The notes under the pieces are model-generated. The model worked only from the letters and a program-made list of their open reading frames with translations, was not told the origin of the DNA and did not search any database. From the NCBI RefSeq assembly GCF_003148765.1, contig NZ_QGGV01000005.1:241149-305148 (forward strand): 64,000 nt of DNA, written 5' to 3'. This DNA comes from Silicimonas algicola (GTDB lineage Bacteria; Pseudomonadota; Alphaproteobacteria; Rhodobacterales; Rhodobacteraceae). A program made the position numbers and the translations under genes. Positions 9,076-18,737 of the stretch are shown piece by piece. Each line of letters starts with the position of its first letter. Positions within the stretch are counted from its first letter, which is position 1.

Positions 9076-9675
9076 TCACGGTGATGACGCCGCCGGACGG
9101 TCTCCCGTCGCCTCGCGCCAGTGAAGCCGGCACAGCGAGACGTAGGTCTCGTTGCCACCGATCTGGACCTGATCGCCCTCGGTGAGGGCGCGGCCGTCCT
9201 CGTCCTGGCGGACGACCATAGTCGCCTTCCGGCCGCAGAAGCAGATGGTGCGCGCCTCGCGCATTTCGTCGGCCAGCGCCAGCAGAGCCGCGGAGCCGGG
9301 AAAGAGCTCGCCCCGGAAGTCGGTGCGCAGGCCGTAGCACATCACGGGCAATTCGAGGTCGTCGACGGCGCGGGCGAGTTGCCAGACCTGCGGGACGGTC
9401 AGGAACTGCGACTCGTCCACGAAGACGCAGGCGACGGGACCCTGTCTCTGCCGCCGTTCGAGGAGGACGAAGAGGTCGCTGTCGCGGTCGAAGACGTCGG
9501 CCGACGCCGTGATGCCGATCCGGCTGGCGATGCGTCCTTGCCCGGCGCGGCCGTCGATGGAGGCGGTCAGGAGATAGGTCTGCATTCCGCGTTCGCGGTA
9601 GTTGTAGGACGCCTGAAGCAGAAGCGTCGACTTGCCCGCGTTCATGGTCGAGTAATGGAAGTAGAGCTTGGCCAT
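9076..9675 (-). CDS. tdk: Thymidine kinase
   Basis: This 199-residue type II thymidine kinase phosphorylates thymidine for salvage. The P-loop is YSTMNAGKSTLLLQ near the N-terminus. The catalytic DESQFL segment (about residue 88) and the lasso YGLRTDFRGELFPGS are present. Zn-binding Cys residues appear around TICFCGRKA; a fourth ligand is less obvious (SLCRLHW near the end). The start is the ATG at 9673-9675. It stands alone between the sensor kinase and the signalling locus. Confidence 0.93.
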   Translation of the reverse strand: MAKLYFHYSTMNAGKSTLLLQASYNYRERGMQTYLLTASIDGRAGQGRIASRIGITASADVFDRDSDLFVLLERRQRQGPVACVFVDESQFLTVPQVWQLARAVDDLELPVMCYGLRTDFRGELFPGSAALLALADEMREARTICFCGRKATMVVRQDEDGRALTEGDQVQIGGNETYVSLCRLHWREATGDRPAASSP

Positions 9676-9944
9676 GACCCTGCCCTACATGAGGCGCGGA
9701 GGCGTGGAAAGATGGAGCGGCAGGGGGCATCACGGCGGCTTCCCGCGCTGACGCGAACAATTCGAAAAATGCCGCAGGATTGAATACCTAAAGGCCCGGT
9801 TGCGCCACAATTCCGGCCAATTCTGCCGATAGACCCGGGTAGGTCACGACAAGCAGGTGGCGGCTTACCGGACTATATTTCCTTGGGAAATCAGGGACCG
9901 ACGGAAAGCCTCCCCTCTGATCGGGACACCGACTTGGGTGAGAC

Positions 9945-11276
9945 ATGGACGCAGGGCCGCAACATCACGATACGGGACACCAGGAGTCCTTCGCTGACGC
10001 GCTGAAGCCGGGTACCGAGCTTCTGCACGGCCAGTTCCGTATCGAGAAGTTCCTGAACGCCGGCGGCTTCGGGATGACCTACCTTGCGCGGGACAGTCTG
10101 GACCGCATCGTCGTCATCAAGGAATGCTTCCCGTCGTCCATGTGCTGCCGCAATAACGGCAACGTCATGGCGCGGTCGCGCCAGCATCAGGCGGAATTCG
10201 ACTCGGTCGTGAAGCACTTCGGCGCCGAGGCGCGCCGTCTGTCCAAGCTTCAGCACCAGAACATCGTCGGCATCCACCAGGTCTTCGAAGACAACATGAC
10301 CGCCTACATGGCGCTCGACTTCGTGCGCGGACGCGATCTGCTGGACACCATCGAAGACCCCCGGATGAAGCTGCATCCCCGGGACGTGAAGGACATCCTT
10401 CTGAAGTGTCTCGAGGCGGTTCACTATATCCACACCAACGACGTGCTGCACCGGGACATCAGCCCCGACAACATCCTGATCGACGGCAAGGGCAACCCTG
10501 TCCTGATCGACTTCGGCGCAGCCAAGGAAGAGGCGACGCGCGCGTCGCGCGCGCTGTCGGCGCTGCATGTCGTCAAGGACGGGTATTCGCCGCACGAGTT
10601 CTATATCGCGGGCTCCACGCAGGATGCCTCGTCCGATCTCTATTCCCTGGGCGCGACCTTCTATCACGTCCTGACCGGAGCCGCGCCGCCGGACAGCCAG
10701 GCGCGCGTCAGCTCGATCGCCGCGGACCGGCCGGACCCGTACCAGCCGGTCTCGGGCCGATTCCCGCAGTTCGAGGACGCCTTCCTCCACGCCATCGACA
10801 AGGCGCTGTCGGTCTTTCCGCCCGACCGGCTTCAGTCGGCGCGTGAATGGATCGAGCTGGTCGACACCGAACGCCGGAGGTCCGCCGCCCTGGCGCAGGC
10901 CGAGCTCGACCGCAGGATCGAGCTGTCGATCTCGCGTCTCGTGCAAGAGACGAACCGCGCGGTCGAAGCCGACATAAAGGCTCAGGAGACCAAGCAGGCG
11001 GCCGAGCGGAAGGAGGCGCAGCGCCTTCAGAAGCTGGTCGAGGAACAGGCGCGCCAACGCAAGAAGACGTTGGACGAACTGGCGATGCTCGACGACCACA
11101 CCTTCATGGAGCAACAGGACCGCGCGCGGGAATATTCCGCTCAGCGATCCGCGAACAAGGCCCATGACTCTATCAACGGCACTCCCCGCAAGAAGCGGTC
11201 GCTTCTAAGCAGGGTGCTTCCCTTCGGCCTGCTGCGCGGAACGTTCCGAAGCGGCCGGCGATCGGATTATCTGTGA
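9945..11276 (+). CDS. Hanks-type serine/threonine protein kinase with C-terminal coiled coil
   Basis: This 443-residue eukaryote-like kinase has all core elements. The Gly loop is LNAGGFGMTYLA (about residues 37-48), the ATP-anchoring Lys is in VVIKECFP (K59), the catalytic loop is HRDISPDN (about 169), and DFG is in VLIDFGAAKE (about 189). After the kinase domain (to about 290) a long charged coiled coil runs from about 305 to 390, followed by a basic tail. There is no transmembrane segment, unlike PknB. It is the first gene of a locus with FHA, PP2C and GTPase genes. The next gene starts 11 bp downstream. Substrates are inferred to be locus partners. Confidence 0.93.
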   Translation: MDAGPQHHDTGHQESFADALKPGTELLHGQFRIEKFLNAGGFGMTYLARDSLDRIVVIKECFPSSMCCRNNGNVMARSRQHQAEFDSVVKHFGAEARRLSKLQHQNIVGIHQVFEDNMTAYMALDFVRGRDLLDTIEDPRMKLHPRDVKDILLKCLEAVHYIHTNDVLHRDISPDNILIDGKGNPVLIDFGAAKEEATRASRALSALHVVKDGYSPHEFYIAGSTQDASSDLYSLGATFYHVLTGAAPPDSQARVSSIAADRPDPYQPVSGRFPQFEDAFLHAIDKALSVFPPDRLQSAREWIELVDTERRRSAALAQAELDRRIELSISRLVQETNRAVEADIKAQETKQAAERKEAQRLQKLVEEQARQRKKTLDELAMLDDHTFMEQQDRAREYSAQRSANKAHDSINGTPRKKRSLLSRVLPFGLLRGTFRSGRRSDYL

Positions 11277-11287
11277 GAGGCAGCGAG

Positions 11288-13039
11288 ATGAAGATTTTGT
11301 CCAGGATGTTGTCAAAGAAGATCGAGCCGAAGGACGCCATGCGCGATCTCGACTTCGAGAACAGGCTCGGCCAGCTGTCTCCGCGTGCGGACGACACCGG
11401 CACGGTGAACAAGAGCACGTCAGGGGCGGCCCCCGAGGCGCGGGACGATCTGCGTCCGCGCGGCGAAGAGCCCGACGTGGCGGCTTCGGGCTGGAACGAC
11501 GCCGACTGGGAAGACGAGTGGGACGACGAGGACTCGTGGGGCGAAGACGACCTCGATCCCGAGACGCGGCGCCAGACCCAGGACCGCAAGCACCTTGTCG
11601 GCGAGATCCGCGAAGCGATGGAATCGGTCAGCCGGAACTCAAGCCCGTCGCGTCCCCGCGTCACGTCTGAGGCCGCGGCGTCCGATGCCGACGTGTCAGG
11701 CCGCAAGGCCCGGGCGCGCAGCCAGCTGAACACCTTCGCCGACGAGGCCGAGGAGCGTATCCTCGAGAAGACCGAAACCCAGATGACGGACCGCGAGACG
11801 AGCCGCCGCCGTTCGGCGATGGCGCACCTCAAGGCCGCCGCCGCCGCGACGAAGGCCGACCGCGTCCTGAGCCATGTCGCCAGCCGGGATCCCACGGCCG
11901 ACCCCGAGGAGCAGAGCCCCTATCGCGATGACCTCGCCAAGGTCGTCCGGCCGCATTCGACCAGTCGGCCGATCAGCCGCCAGGTCAGCCGGCCCAACAC
12001 CCGCTCGCCCATCTGGGACCAGGGCGAGGGCGACGAGGATGCGGCGCTTCACGCGGCCGCCGGAGAAGGTCTCGACGCGGACTCTTTGTCCATCGAGGCG
12101 GAACTCGCCGCCGCCGAGGCCGAGCGTCTGTCGCGCGCCCCTGCCGAACTGAGCGAAGCCGACTTCGGGGAAGATGACGGTTTCTCGGTTCCGGTCAGGA
12201 GCAAGCCTGCCCCCGAAGCCGACAATGCCTTCGGCGACATCGACGAAGAAGAGTTCGACGACGAAACCGACGATGCCTTCGGGGCGGCCGACCGCTTCGA
12301 CAGCGACGACGAGGATGACGACTTCACGCCGCGCCCGAGCCGCGTCGTTTCCGAAGCCGTGGCCTTCGCGCGCGGCGAGACCGACGACATCCGGGAGACC
12401 CCGCCGTCGGACATGCGCCGCAAGATCTGGGAGATCGCCGAGGACGTCGCCACCGAAGTGAAGCGCGTCGCTCACGACGACGCGCCCGAGCCGATGGTCG
12501 AGGTCTCGACCGCGATCTCCGGCCGGGCCGGGCGCGCAGGTCGTGGCGCCGGTCGCGTCAAGACACGCCTTCTGGGCTTCCAGGCGGACGGCGCGGGTCC
12601 GCGCGATCTCTTCGCCGAGGCCGCCACGCAGGAGGTCGCCCGGACCGAGGGCATGGCTCCCGCCGGTCCGGCCGAGTTTCCCGCCGGTTGGATCGTCGTC
12701 GTCGACGGACCTGGCCGCGGCGCGTCCTTCACCCTGCGCTCGGGCGTCAGCCAGATCGGCCGGGGCGAGGAGCAGGCCGTTCGCCTGGACTTCGGCGACA
12801 CCTCGATCAGCCGCAACAACCATGCGGCGGTGGCCTTCGACGACGAACAGAGCAAATTCTTCCTCGGTCACGGCGGCAAGTCGAACCTGGTGCGCCTGAA
12901 CGGCAGGCCCGTCCTGTCGACCGAAGAGATGTCCGACGGCGACATCATCCGCATCGGCGAGACCACGCTGAAGTTCATCGCCCTTTGCGACGAGAGCTTC
13001 ACCTGGGCATCGAAAGGCCACGACAGCCAGAATGCGTGA
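11288..13039 (+). CDS. FHA-domain protein with long acidic disordered N-terminus
   Basis: This protein has about 583 residues. The first 450 are rich in Asp, Glu, Ala and Ser and look disordered. The C-terminal 100 form an FHA phosphothreonine-binding domain (VSQIGRGEEQ, DTSISRNNHAAV, VRLNGRPV, GDIIRIGETTLKF). I chose the ATG at 11288 because GAGAGG sits 7 bp upstream; a GTG at 11273 is possible. The gene overlaps the phosphatase start by 8 bp. It is probably a substrate or scaffold of the neighbouring kinase. The disordered region offers many Ser/Thr sites. Its role is inferred from context. Confidence 0.88.
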   Translation: MKILSRMLSKKIEPKDAMRDLDFENRLGQLSPRADDTGTVNKSTSGAAPEARDDLRPRGEEPDVAASGWNDADWEDEWDDEDSWGEDDLDPETRRQTQDRKHLVGEIREAMESVSRNSSPSRPRVTSEAAASDADVSGRKARARSQLNTFADEAEERILEKTETQMTDRETSRRRSAMAHLKAAAAATKADRVLSHVASRDPTADPEEQSPYRDDLAKVVRPHSTSRPISRQVSRPNTRSPIWDQGEGDEDAALHAAAGEGLDADSLSIEAELAAAEAERLSRAPAELSEADFGEDDGFSVPVRSKPAPEADNAFGDIDEEEFDDETDDAFGAADRFDSDDEDDDFTPRPSRVVSEAVAFARGETDDIRETPPSDMRRKIWEIAEDVATEVKRVAHDDAPEPMVEVSTAISGRAGRAGRGAGRVKTRLLGFQADGAGPRDLFAEAATQEVARTEGMAPAGPAEFPAGWIVVVDGPGRGASFTLRSGVSQIGRGEEQAVRLDFGDTSISRNNHAAVAFDDEQSKFFLGHGGKSNLVRLNGRPVLSTEEMSDGDIIRIGETTLKFIALCDESFTWASKGHDSQNA

Positions 13040-14105
13040 CGCGCCGGACATAAGGTACGACGTCGCGTCGGTCCTGAATCGTGGCTATCGCGATTATCAG
13101 GAAGACGCGATCGCCACGGATTTCCCGCTTGGCGCGGAGTTCGGCTATGCCGTCCTTTCGGACGGCATGGGCGGCCACGCGGCGGGGGACGTGGCCTCGA
13201 AGATCGTCGTCACCGAAGTCTATAGCGAGCTGAAGTTCCAGACCTCGGATCTGGATACCTTCGCCGCCAACGTCGGCAGCGTGCTCAAGTGCGCCGCCGT
13301 CTCGGCGAACGAATGCATGGCGGCGCACGCCACCTCGAACCCGCACACGGCAGGCATGGGGGCGACGCTGGTGGCGCCGGTGTTCATCCGCGACACCCTG
13401 TTCTGGATCTCGATCGGGGATTCGCCGCTCTACCTGTTCCGCAACGGCCGTCTGCGGCAGTTGAACGAGGATCACTCGCTCGGGCCGCACATCGACTACA
13501 TGGTCCGTTCGGGCATGATGACGGAAGACGTGGGCCGCAACCATCCCGACCGAAACGCGCTGACCTCGGTCCTGATCGGCGAGACGATCGAGCGGATCGA
13601 CTGCCCCGACCGCCCGTTCCGGCTTCAGACCGGCGACATCCTTATCGTGGCGAGCGACGGTCTTCAGTTCCTGACGAACGGACAGATCCTCGAGATCGTG
13701 CGCCAGCACGAGGAAGAGGGCGCGATCACCATCGCCGAGCGCCTTCTCGAAGAGCTGCGCGACCTCGACGATCCTGAACAGGACAACGTCTGCTTCTCGG
13801 TCATCAAGGTCGAGATTCGGGGCGGCGCGGCGGACGGAACGAATGTCCTGACGCACGAGTTCGAGCGGACCGACAACCGGCCGCTTCGGGTCAGGACGCG
13901 CCCGGTCGTGGCGGCGGTGAACGAGACCGCCGGCGTGGACACGGGCGAAGACGACGAAGACGACTACGTGGAAGACGACGTGCCAGCGGCTCCCGCCGCA
14001 TCCGCCAGCACCGGTTCGGCGAATACGAACGGTCGCGGCAACGGTGGCGCCGGTTCGCCGATCTTCCTTCGGCGACGCTGGCTTGCGACCGACGGTGGGG
14101 CATGA
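13032..14105 (+). CDS. PP2C-family serine/threonine phosphatase
   Basis: This 357-residue PPM/PP2C phosphatase carries the family's metal-binding motifs. These are NRGYRDYQEDAI at the N-terminus, YAVLSDGMGGHAAGD (about residues 38-52), GMGATLVAPV, WISIGDSPLYLFR, LIVASDGLQFL and the final DNVCFSVI. After the catalytic domain (to about 260) there is a 95-residue acidic, low-complexity tail. It overlaps the FHA gene upstream by 8 bp and the GTPase gene downstream by 4 bp (ATGA). It is expected to reverse phosphorylation by the kinase at 9945. Confidence 0.92.
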   Translation: MRDAPDIRYDVASVLNRGYRDYQEDAIATDFPLGAEFGYAVLSDGMGGHAAGDVASKIVVTEVYSELKFQTSDLDTFAANVGSVLKCAAVSANECMAAHATSNPHTAGMGATLVAPVFIRDTLFWISIGDSPLYLFRNGRLRQLNEDHSLGPHIDYMVRSGMMTEDVGRNHPDRNALTSVLIGETIERIDCPDRPFRLQTGDILIVASDGLQFLTNGQILEIVRQHEEEGAITIAERLLEELRDLDDPEQDNVCFSVIKVEIRGGAADGTNVLTHEFERTDNRPLRVRTRPVVAAVNETAGVDTGEDDEDDYVEDDVPAAPAASASTGSANTNGRGNGGAGSPIFLRRRWLATDGGA

Positions 14106-15385
14106 AGGACAACGGAAACGACGATAGGGTCATCGACAGGCTGCGCTGGGCGCTGGAAGGGGACAGGCTTCCCGCGAACGCGAAGGATTACGCCACGCAC
14201 CTGGTGAACCGGCTGTCGCAGCCGGTGCGCGTGTCCGTCCTGGGTCTGCCGGGGTCGGGCAAGTCCGAGCTGGTCAACATGTTCGCGGGCCATCGCGTCC
14301 TGCCGAAGAACGCCGCGCTGCCGACGACGGAACTTGTGTGGGGGCCGACCGAGGCCATCACCCTGACGTCGTCCACCGGCATCGTGAGCCGGATCGACGG
14401 CATCGATTTCGATCAGGTCGCGCGGTCGCGGGCGGCGTTTCTCAAGGTCGAGCTGCCGATAGAGATCCTCAAGCGGATCAACATGTTGGAGGTCGTGACC
14501 GACGGCGGACGCGAGGATATCGAGTCGGCCGTCGACTGGGCCGTGCGGCGTACCGACATCGCGCTGTGGTGCACGCAGGGCTTCGGCGCCGCCGAGCGGG
14601 CGGTCTGGCGTCGTGTGCCGGACGGGCTGAAGGACCACGCGTTCCTGATCCTGTCGAAGGCGGACGTGCTTTCGGCCGAGAAGCTGCTGTCGGCGCGGGT
14701 GACGGAGCTTGAGTCCGTCGTCGCCGAGGAGTTCCATTCGATGTTCGCGGTCGCGACGCTGCAGGCGCTGAGAGCGCATGGCGCGTCCGGGGTCGACGAG
14801 TCGATGTTCCATGCCTCGGGCGGGGCCGCGCTTCGCGCCGAGCTTCTGCGCCATGCCGAGCGTGGCCGTCGCGCGGACCTGGATTCGGCGCACATGTTCC
14901 TGGCGCGCTATCAGGTTCCCGAGGCCGTCGCGGCGCCGGAGGCGGCCGAGGCAACCGAACCCGCGCCTTCGCCCGTTGCGAACGCGCGGGAGGCTCCCGC
15001 ACCCGTGGCGGCGCCGGTTTCGAAACCCGCAGCGCCCGTCGCCGTCGAGACGCCGAAGCCTGTCGCCAACGCGGCGCTCTTCACCGAGGCCGTCCGTTTC
15101 CTGAAGCGGCGCGGCGAGGGGCTGGCGGGGATCGCCGCGGACCTGGGCGAAGGCAATGCGAAGGACCTGGTCGACAGTTGCGTCGACGTGGTCGAGCACC
15201 TCACCGATCTCTTCGCGCAGGACGAGACCGGATGCGCCGCGGCGGATGCCTTCATGGACGAACTCGCCGAGGCATCGGACATGATGATCCTGATGCAGGT
15301 CGAGGACGGGGACGGTCCCGCGGCGGACGCCGTGACGTTGCTTCTGCAACTTCGACGCGACCTTGAAATGCAGCTCGCAGCCTGA
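14102..15385 (+). CDS. Dynamin-like GTPase-related protein with degenerate switch motif
   Basis: This is a 427-residue P-loop protein. G1 is clear (VLGLPGSGKSELVNMF, about residues 45-60), and the G4-like LSKAD is present (about 183). Where G3 (DxxG) should lie the sequence reads MLEVVTDGGRE, with no DTPG. The Ala/Pro-rich linker (about 280-325) is followed by a helical C-terminal domain. It is coupled to the PP2C gene by ATGA overlap. It may be a non-hydrolysing partner of the two canonical GTPases downstream. That is inference from the missing G3. Confidence 0.72.
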   Translation: MKDNGNDDRVIDRLRWALEGDRLPANAKDYATHLVNRLSQPVRVSVLGLPGSGKSELVNMFAGHRVLPKNAALPTTELVWGPTEAITLTSSTGIVSRIDGIDFDQVARSRAAFLKVELPIEILKRINMLEVVTDGGREDIESAVDWAVRRTDIALWCTQGFGAAERAVWRRVPDGLKDHAFLILSKADVLSAEKLLSARVTELESVVAEEFHSMFAVATLQALRAHGASGVDESMFHASGGAALRAELLRHAERGRRADLDSAHMFLARYQVPEAVAAPEAAEATEPAPSPVANAREAPAPVAAPVSKPAAPVAVETPKPVANAALFTEAVRFLKRRGEGLAGIAADLGEGNAKDLVDSCVDVVEHLTDLFAQDETGCAAADAFMDELAEASDMMILMQVEDGDGPAADAVTLLLQLRRDLEMQLAA

Positions 15386-15527
15386 CGTAAACAAAGGCCC
15401 GGGCTCGCAAAGATTGACCGGAAACACGCCACAAAATGGCCATGTTAACCGGGAAATGTGCAGGCTTGCAGGAGTCCGGAAAGAGTCCGGCAAGTGTTTC
15501 GATGTAAAGGCCTTTGGCAGGACGACG

Positions 15528-17591
15528 ATGAACTTGGATGCGAACATCAAAGCCGGGGCCGAGCCTCGCACCGCGAGCGCCGCCCTTCTCACCGTCGGGT
15601 TCGAGGGGCTTCAGCCGTTCCTAAAGAAGTCGAAGGACCTTCGCCACGCTCTCGTCCGGCTGGGCAAGATCGGCGACAAGGCGACGAACCGGGCGGCACG
15701 CAAGCTTCACCACCAGCTCAAGCACGCCGAACCCTCGGTGACGATGATCGGACAGGTGAAGGCCGGGAAGACCTCGCTGGTCAACGCCATGGTGGGAACG
15801 CCGGACCTCTTGCCCGCGGACGTCAACCCCTGGACGTCGGTCGTCACCTCGCTGCACCTCAACCCGAACGTCACGCCGCAGGACAACGCGGCCAGCTTCC
15901 GTTTCTTCGACATGGAGGAGTGGGCGCGTCTTCTGGACCGTGGCGGCCGCATCGGCGAGTTGGCCGCCCGCGCCGGGGCGGAGGAGGAACTGGAGAAGGT
16001 CCGCGCCCAGGTCGTCGAGATGCGTGAGAAGTCTCGGAAGCGCCTCGGCGACAAATTCGAGATGCTGCTGGGTCAGCAGCACGACTACACCTATGTCGAT
16101 GGCGACCTGATCGAGCGCTACGTCTGCCTCGGCGACGATTTCGAGGACGACACCGAGACGAGCGAGGCGCAGGGGCGTTTCGCCGACATCACGAAGTCGG
16201 CCGAGCTGTTCCTGCACCGCCCCGAGCTTCCGATGCCGCTGTGCATCCGCGACACGCCGGGCGTGAACGATACCTTCATGATCCGCGAGCAGATCACCAT
16301 CCGCGCGATCCGCGAAAGCCGGATCTGCGTCGTCGTGCTGGCCGCGCACCAGGCGCTGTCGACGGTCGACCTGGCGCTGATCCGCATGATCGCCAACGTG
16401 AAGTCGCGCGAGGTCGTCATCGTCGTGAACCGCGTCGACGAGCTTCCCGATCCCATGGCGCAGATCCCCGAGATCCGCGAGAGCATTCGCAAGACCCTGG
16501 CCGAGCATGACGGGCCGAAGGACGCCCAGATCATCTTCACCTCGGCGTTCTGCGCCAATGCCGCCCTTCGCGGCCAGACGGATGCGGTGGACGCGCGGAC
16601 GCTGGACGCCATGGTCGAATGGGCCACCGCCGAGGGAAGGCTCGACGGCCGCGACTATTCGGATGCACAGCTTCTGTGGCGCATCTCGGGTCTGCCCGCG
16701 ATCTATGCCGCCCTCAGCGAGCGCATTTCGGAAGGCATGGGGCAGGAGCTTCTGGACCGTGTCGCAAAATCCGCGATGAACCTCGCCAACGGGCTGAACG
16801 CGCAGCACCAGGTCGTCTCGCGGCGCGAGAACGACAAGGATCTGCCGCCGCTCGACATCGCCGAGATGGACAGCGCGCTGAACAGGATCGAGCAGACTGC
16901 GATCAAGGCGATGTCGGACACCTTCGACGAGGCCATCGCGGACTTCCACAAGCGGCTGGAACGGTCGCACCGCAGCTTCCTCGAACGTGCCACGGGTTCG
17001 CTTCTGCACCACCTCGACACGCATGGCGAGGACGAGCTTTGGGAATACGATCCCACGGGCCTGCGCATCCTGATGCGCACCGCCTATCAGGTCTTCGGGC
17101 GAAACGCCCAGGCCGGGACGAAGAAGGTGCTTCTGAAGACGGCGCAAGACTATGCCGGGCTGTATCACCGTCTGTTCGATGTGTCGGACGAGGGCTTCGG
17201 GATCGAATCCCCCTCGGCCCCGCGCATCCCGTCGCCCGTGCTTCTGGGCCAGACCATCGCTCTTGACCTCAAGGGGACGTGGTGGACGCGCTGGTGGCAC
17301 AAGCGCCGGGGCTATCGCAACTTCGCGACCGAATTCGCTGACATCATCAAGGCCGAGACGGATCCGATCGTCGACGCGCTGCGCGGCGCCCATGCCGAAT
17401 CCGTGCGCGAGGCGGCGATGCAGTCACTGGACGAATTCCTGACCGAACAACGCGCGATCCTCAGCCGCATCGCCGATCAGGCGATGTCCGAACCCGACTC
17501 GATCGGCGACATGATCGACGAGAACACGGCGGCGTCCAAGCGGGCGCAGCTTCAGCAGACCATGGCGGACCTGACCGGGTTCGCTGCCTGA
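15528..17591 (+). CDS. Dynamin-family GTPase, large
   Basis: This 687-residue protein has a full GTPase signature: G1 IGQVKAGKTSLVNAMVG (about residues 72-88), G3 IRDTPGVNDTF (about 240) and G4 VVNRVDELP (about 300). A long helical region follows, as expected for bacterial dynamin-like proteins. No strongly hydrophobic paddle is evident, but a WWTRWWHKRRGYR cluster (about residue 585) could touch membrane. The start is the ATG at 15528; a longer frame from 15363 lacks conserved features. It stands 142 bp after the previous gene, so a separate promoter is possible. The next GTPase gene follows 22 bp later. Confidence 0.87.
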   Translation: MNLDANIKAGAEPRTASAALLTVGFEGLQPFLKKSKDLRHALVRLGKIGDKATNRAARKLHHQLKHAEPSVTMIGQVKAGKTSLVNAMVGTPDLLPADVNPWTSVVTSLHLNPNVTPQDNAASFRFFDMEEWARLLDRGGRIGELAARAGAEEELEKVRAQVVEMREKSRKRLGDKFEMLLGQQHDYTYVDGDLIERYVCLGDDFEDDTETSEAQGRFADITKSAELFLHRPELPMPLCIRDTPGVNDTFMIREQITIRAIRESRICVVVLAAHQALSTVDLALIRMIANVKSREVVIVVNRVDELPDPMAQIPEIRESIRKTLAEHDGPKDAQIIFTSAFCANAALRGQTDAVDARTLDAMVEWATAEGRLDGRDYSDAQLLWRISGLPAIYAALSERISEGMGQELLDRVAKSAMNLANGLNAQHQVVSRRENDKDLPPLDIAEMDSALNRIEQTAIKAMSDTFDEAIADFHKRLERSHRSFLERATGSLLHHLDTHGEDELWEYDPTGLRILMRTAYQVFGRNAQAGTKKVLLKTAQDYAGLYHRLFDVSDEGFGIESPSAPRIPSPVLLGQTIALDLKGTWWTRWWHKRRGYRNFATEFADIIKAETDPIVDALRGAHAESVREAAMQSLDEFLTEQRAILSRIADQAMSEPDSIGDMIDENTAASKRAQLQQTMADLTGFAA

Positions 17592-17613
17592 CGACTGACA
17601 AGGAACGTTCACC

Positions 17614-18627
17614 ATGAGTGGTTACGATCAGCTTGCTCAACGGTTCGAGACAGAGACGGAGGCGGACGACGCCTTGCGGCCGGACCCTGTTGCCGAAGGG
17701 TCGGACGACGTCGAGCCCGCACCGGGTCCGCTGGTCCTGACCCAGAGCGACGCGGTGGACAGCGCTCGCGTCGCGTCCGAAGCGCGCCGGCCCCTGTCAG
17801 CGCCCGGCCCCCGCAAGCCGCGCGTCGCCCTGATGGGCGAGTTCAGCGCCGGCAAGAGCACGCTGTCGAACCTCCTGATCGGCGAAGGTGCGCTGCCGGT
17901 GAACGTCACCGCGACCCAGCTTCCGCCCGTATGGATTTCGCACGGGGACGACGACCCGTTCCGGGTCGATCTCGACGGCGAGGAGCATGACCTCGAGATT
18001 TCGGGGCTGAAGTCGGTGAAGGTGGCGAACACGCAGTACGTCCGCATCTTCCGCGAGTCTAAGTTCCTGGAGCTGTGCGACCTGATCGACATGCCCGGCA
18101 TCTCGGACCCCAACATGGCGGCCGAGGTCTGGCAGCGCGTGATCCACAACGCCGACATCGTGATCTGGTGCAGCCACGCCACCCAGGCCTGGCGGCAGAG
18201 CGAGGCCGCGGTGTGGGCCACGATGCCGTCCGAGCTGTTCAGCAAGAGCATCCTTCTTCTGACGCGGATGGACCGCATCCTGTCCGAGCGCGACCGCGCC
18301 CGGGTCGTGAAGCGTGTCCAGAAGGAAACGCAGGGGCTGTTCCGCTGTGTGCTGCCCGTGTCCCTCATCAAGGCGCTCGAGGCCGCGGGCGATGGCGAGG
18401 CCTGGTCCGAGAGCGGTGCCGACGTCCTTCTGGAGATGCTGGTCGAACTGATCGACGAGGTCGCGAACGGACCGGCGGAACGGCCGCGGTCGCGCGTGCG
18501 CTCGGCCATCGTGTCGCGCAGCGTCGACACCTCGATCGGCGAGACGTTCGAGGTTCAGCAGACCAAGATCGTTATGCCGACCCGCGTCCGTCCGCGCCCG
18601 CTGCGCGCGCGTCCGCAGATCGACTGA
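17614..18627 (+). CDS. Dynamin-like GTPase, small
   Basis: This 337-residue protein has the G1 motif MGEFSAGKSTLSNLLIG (about residues 73-89), G3 LIDMPGISD (about 156) and G4 LLTRMDR (about 214). The N-terminal 65 residues are acidic and disordered, and the C-terminal 50 are basic. The GEFSAGKS form of the P-loop is typical of dynamin/YjdA-like bacterial GTPases. It follows the large GTPase by 22 bp with an AAGGAACG ribosome site. Bacterial dynamins often act as tandem pairs, as here. A perfect hairpin follows 4 bp after the stop. Confidence 0.85.
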   Translation: MSGYDQLAQRFETETEADDALRPDPVAEGSDDVEPAPGPLVLTQSDAVDSARVASEARRPLSAPGPRKPRVALMGEFSAGKSTLSNLLIGEGALPVNVTATQLPPVWISHGDDDPFRVDLDGEEHDLEISGLKSVKVANTQYVRIFRESKFLELCDLIDMPGISDPNMAAEVWQRVIHNADIVIWCSHATQAWRQSEAAVWATMPSELFSKSILLLTRMDRILSERDRARVVKRVQKETQGLFRCVLPVSLIKALEAAGDGEAWSESGADVLLEMLVELIDEVANGPAERPRSRVRSAIVSRSVDTSIGETFEVQQTKIVMPTRVRPRPLRARPQID

Positions 18628-18630
18628 GGT

Positions 18631-18653
18631 CCAGGGGCGTCACTTGCCCCTGG
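18631..18653 (+). terminator. Hairpin between GTPase and roadblock-like genes
   Basis: A perfect 8-bp stem (CCAGGGGC / GCCCCTGG) with a 7-nt loop starts 4 bp after the GTPase stop. No U-run follows. It may be a partial terminator or an RNA-stability element that separates the last two genes of the locus. Confidence 0.45.
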
Positions 18654-18737
18654 CGTCGCGCCCGAGGGCTTGCACAGGCGCGCGCTGGCGCCCATTAAGA
18701 CTCCTGTACACTCGCGCGACACGGAGACCCGCCCGGT

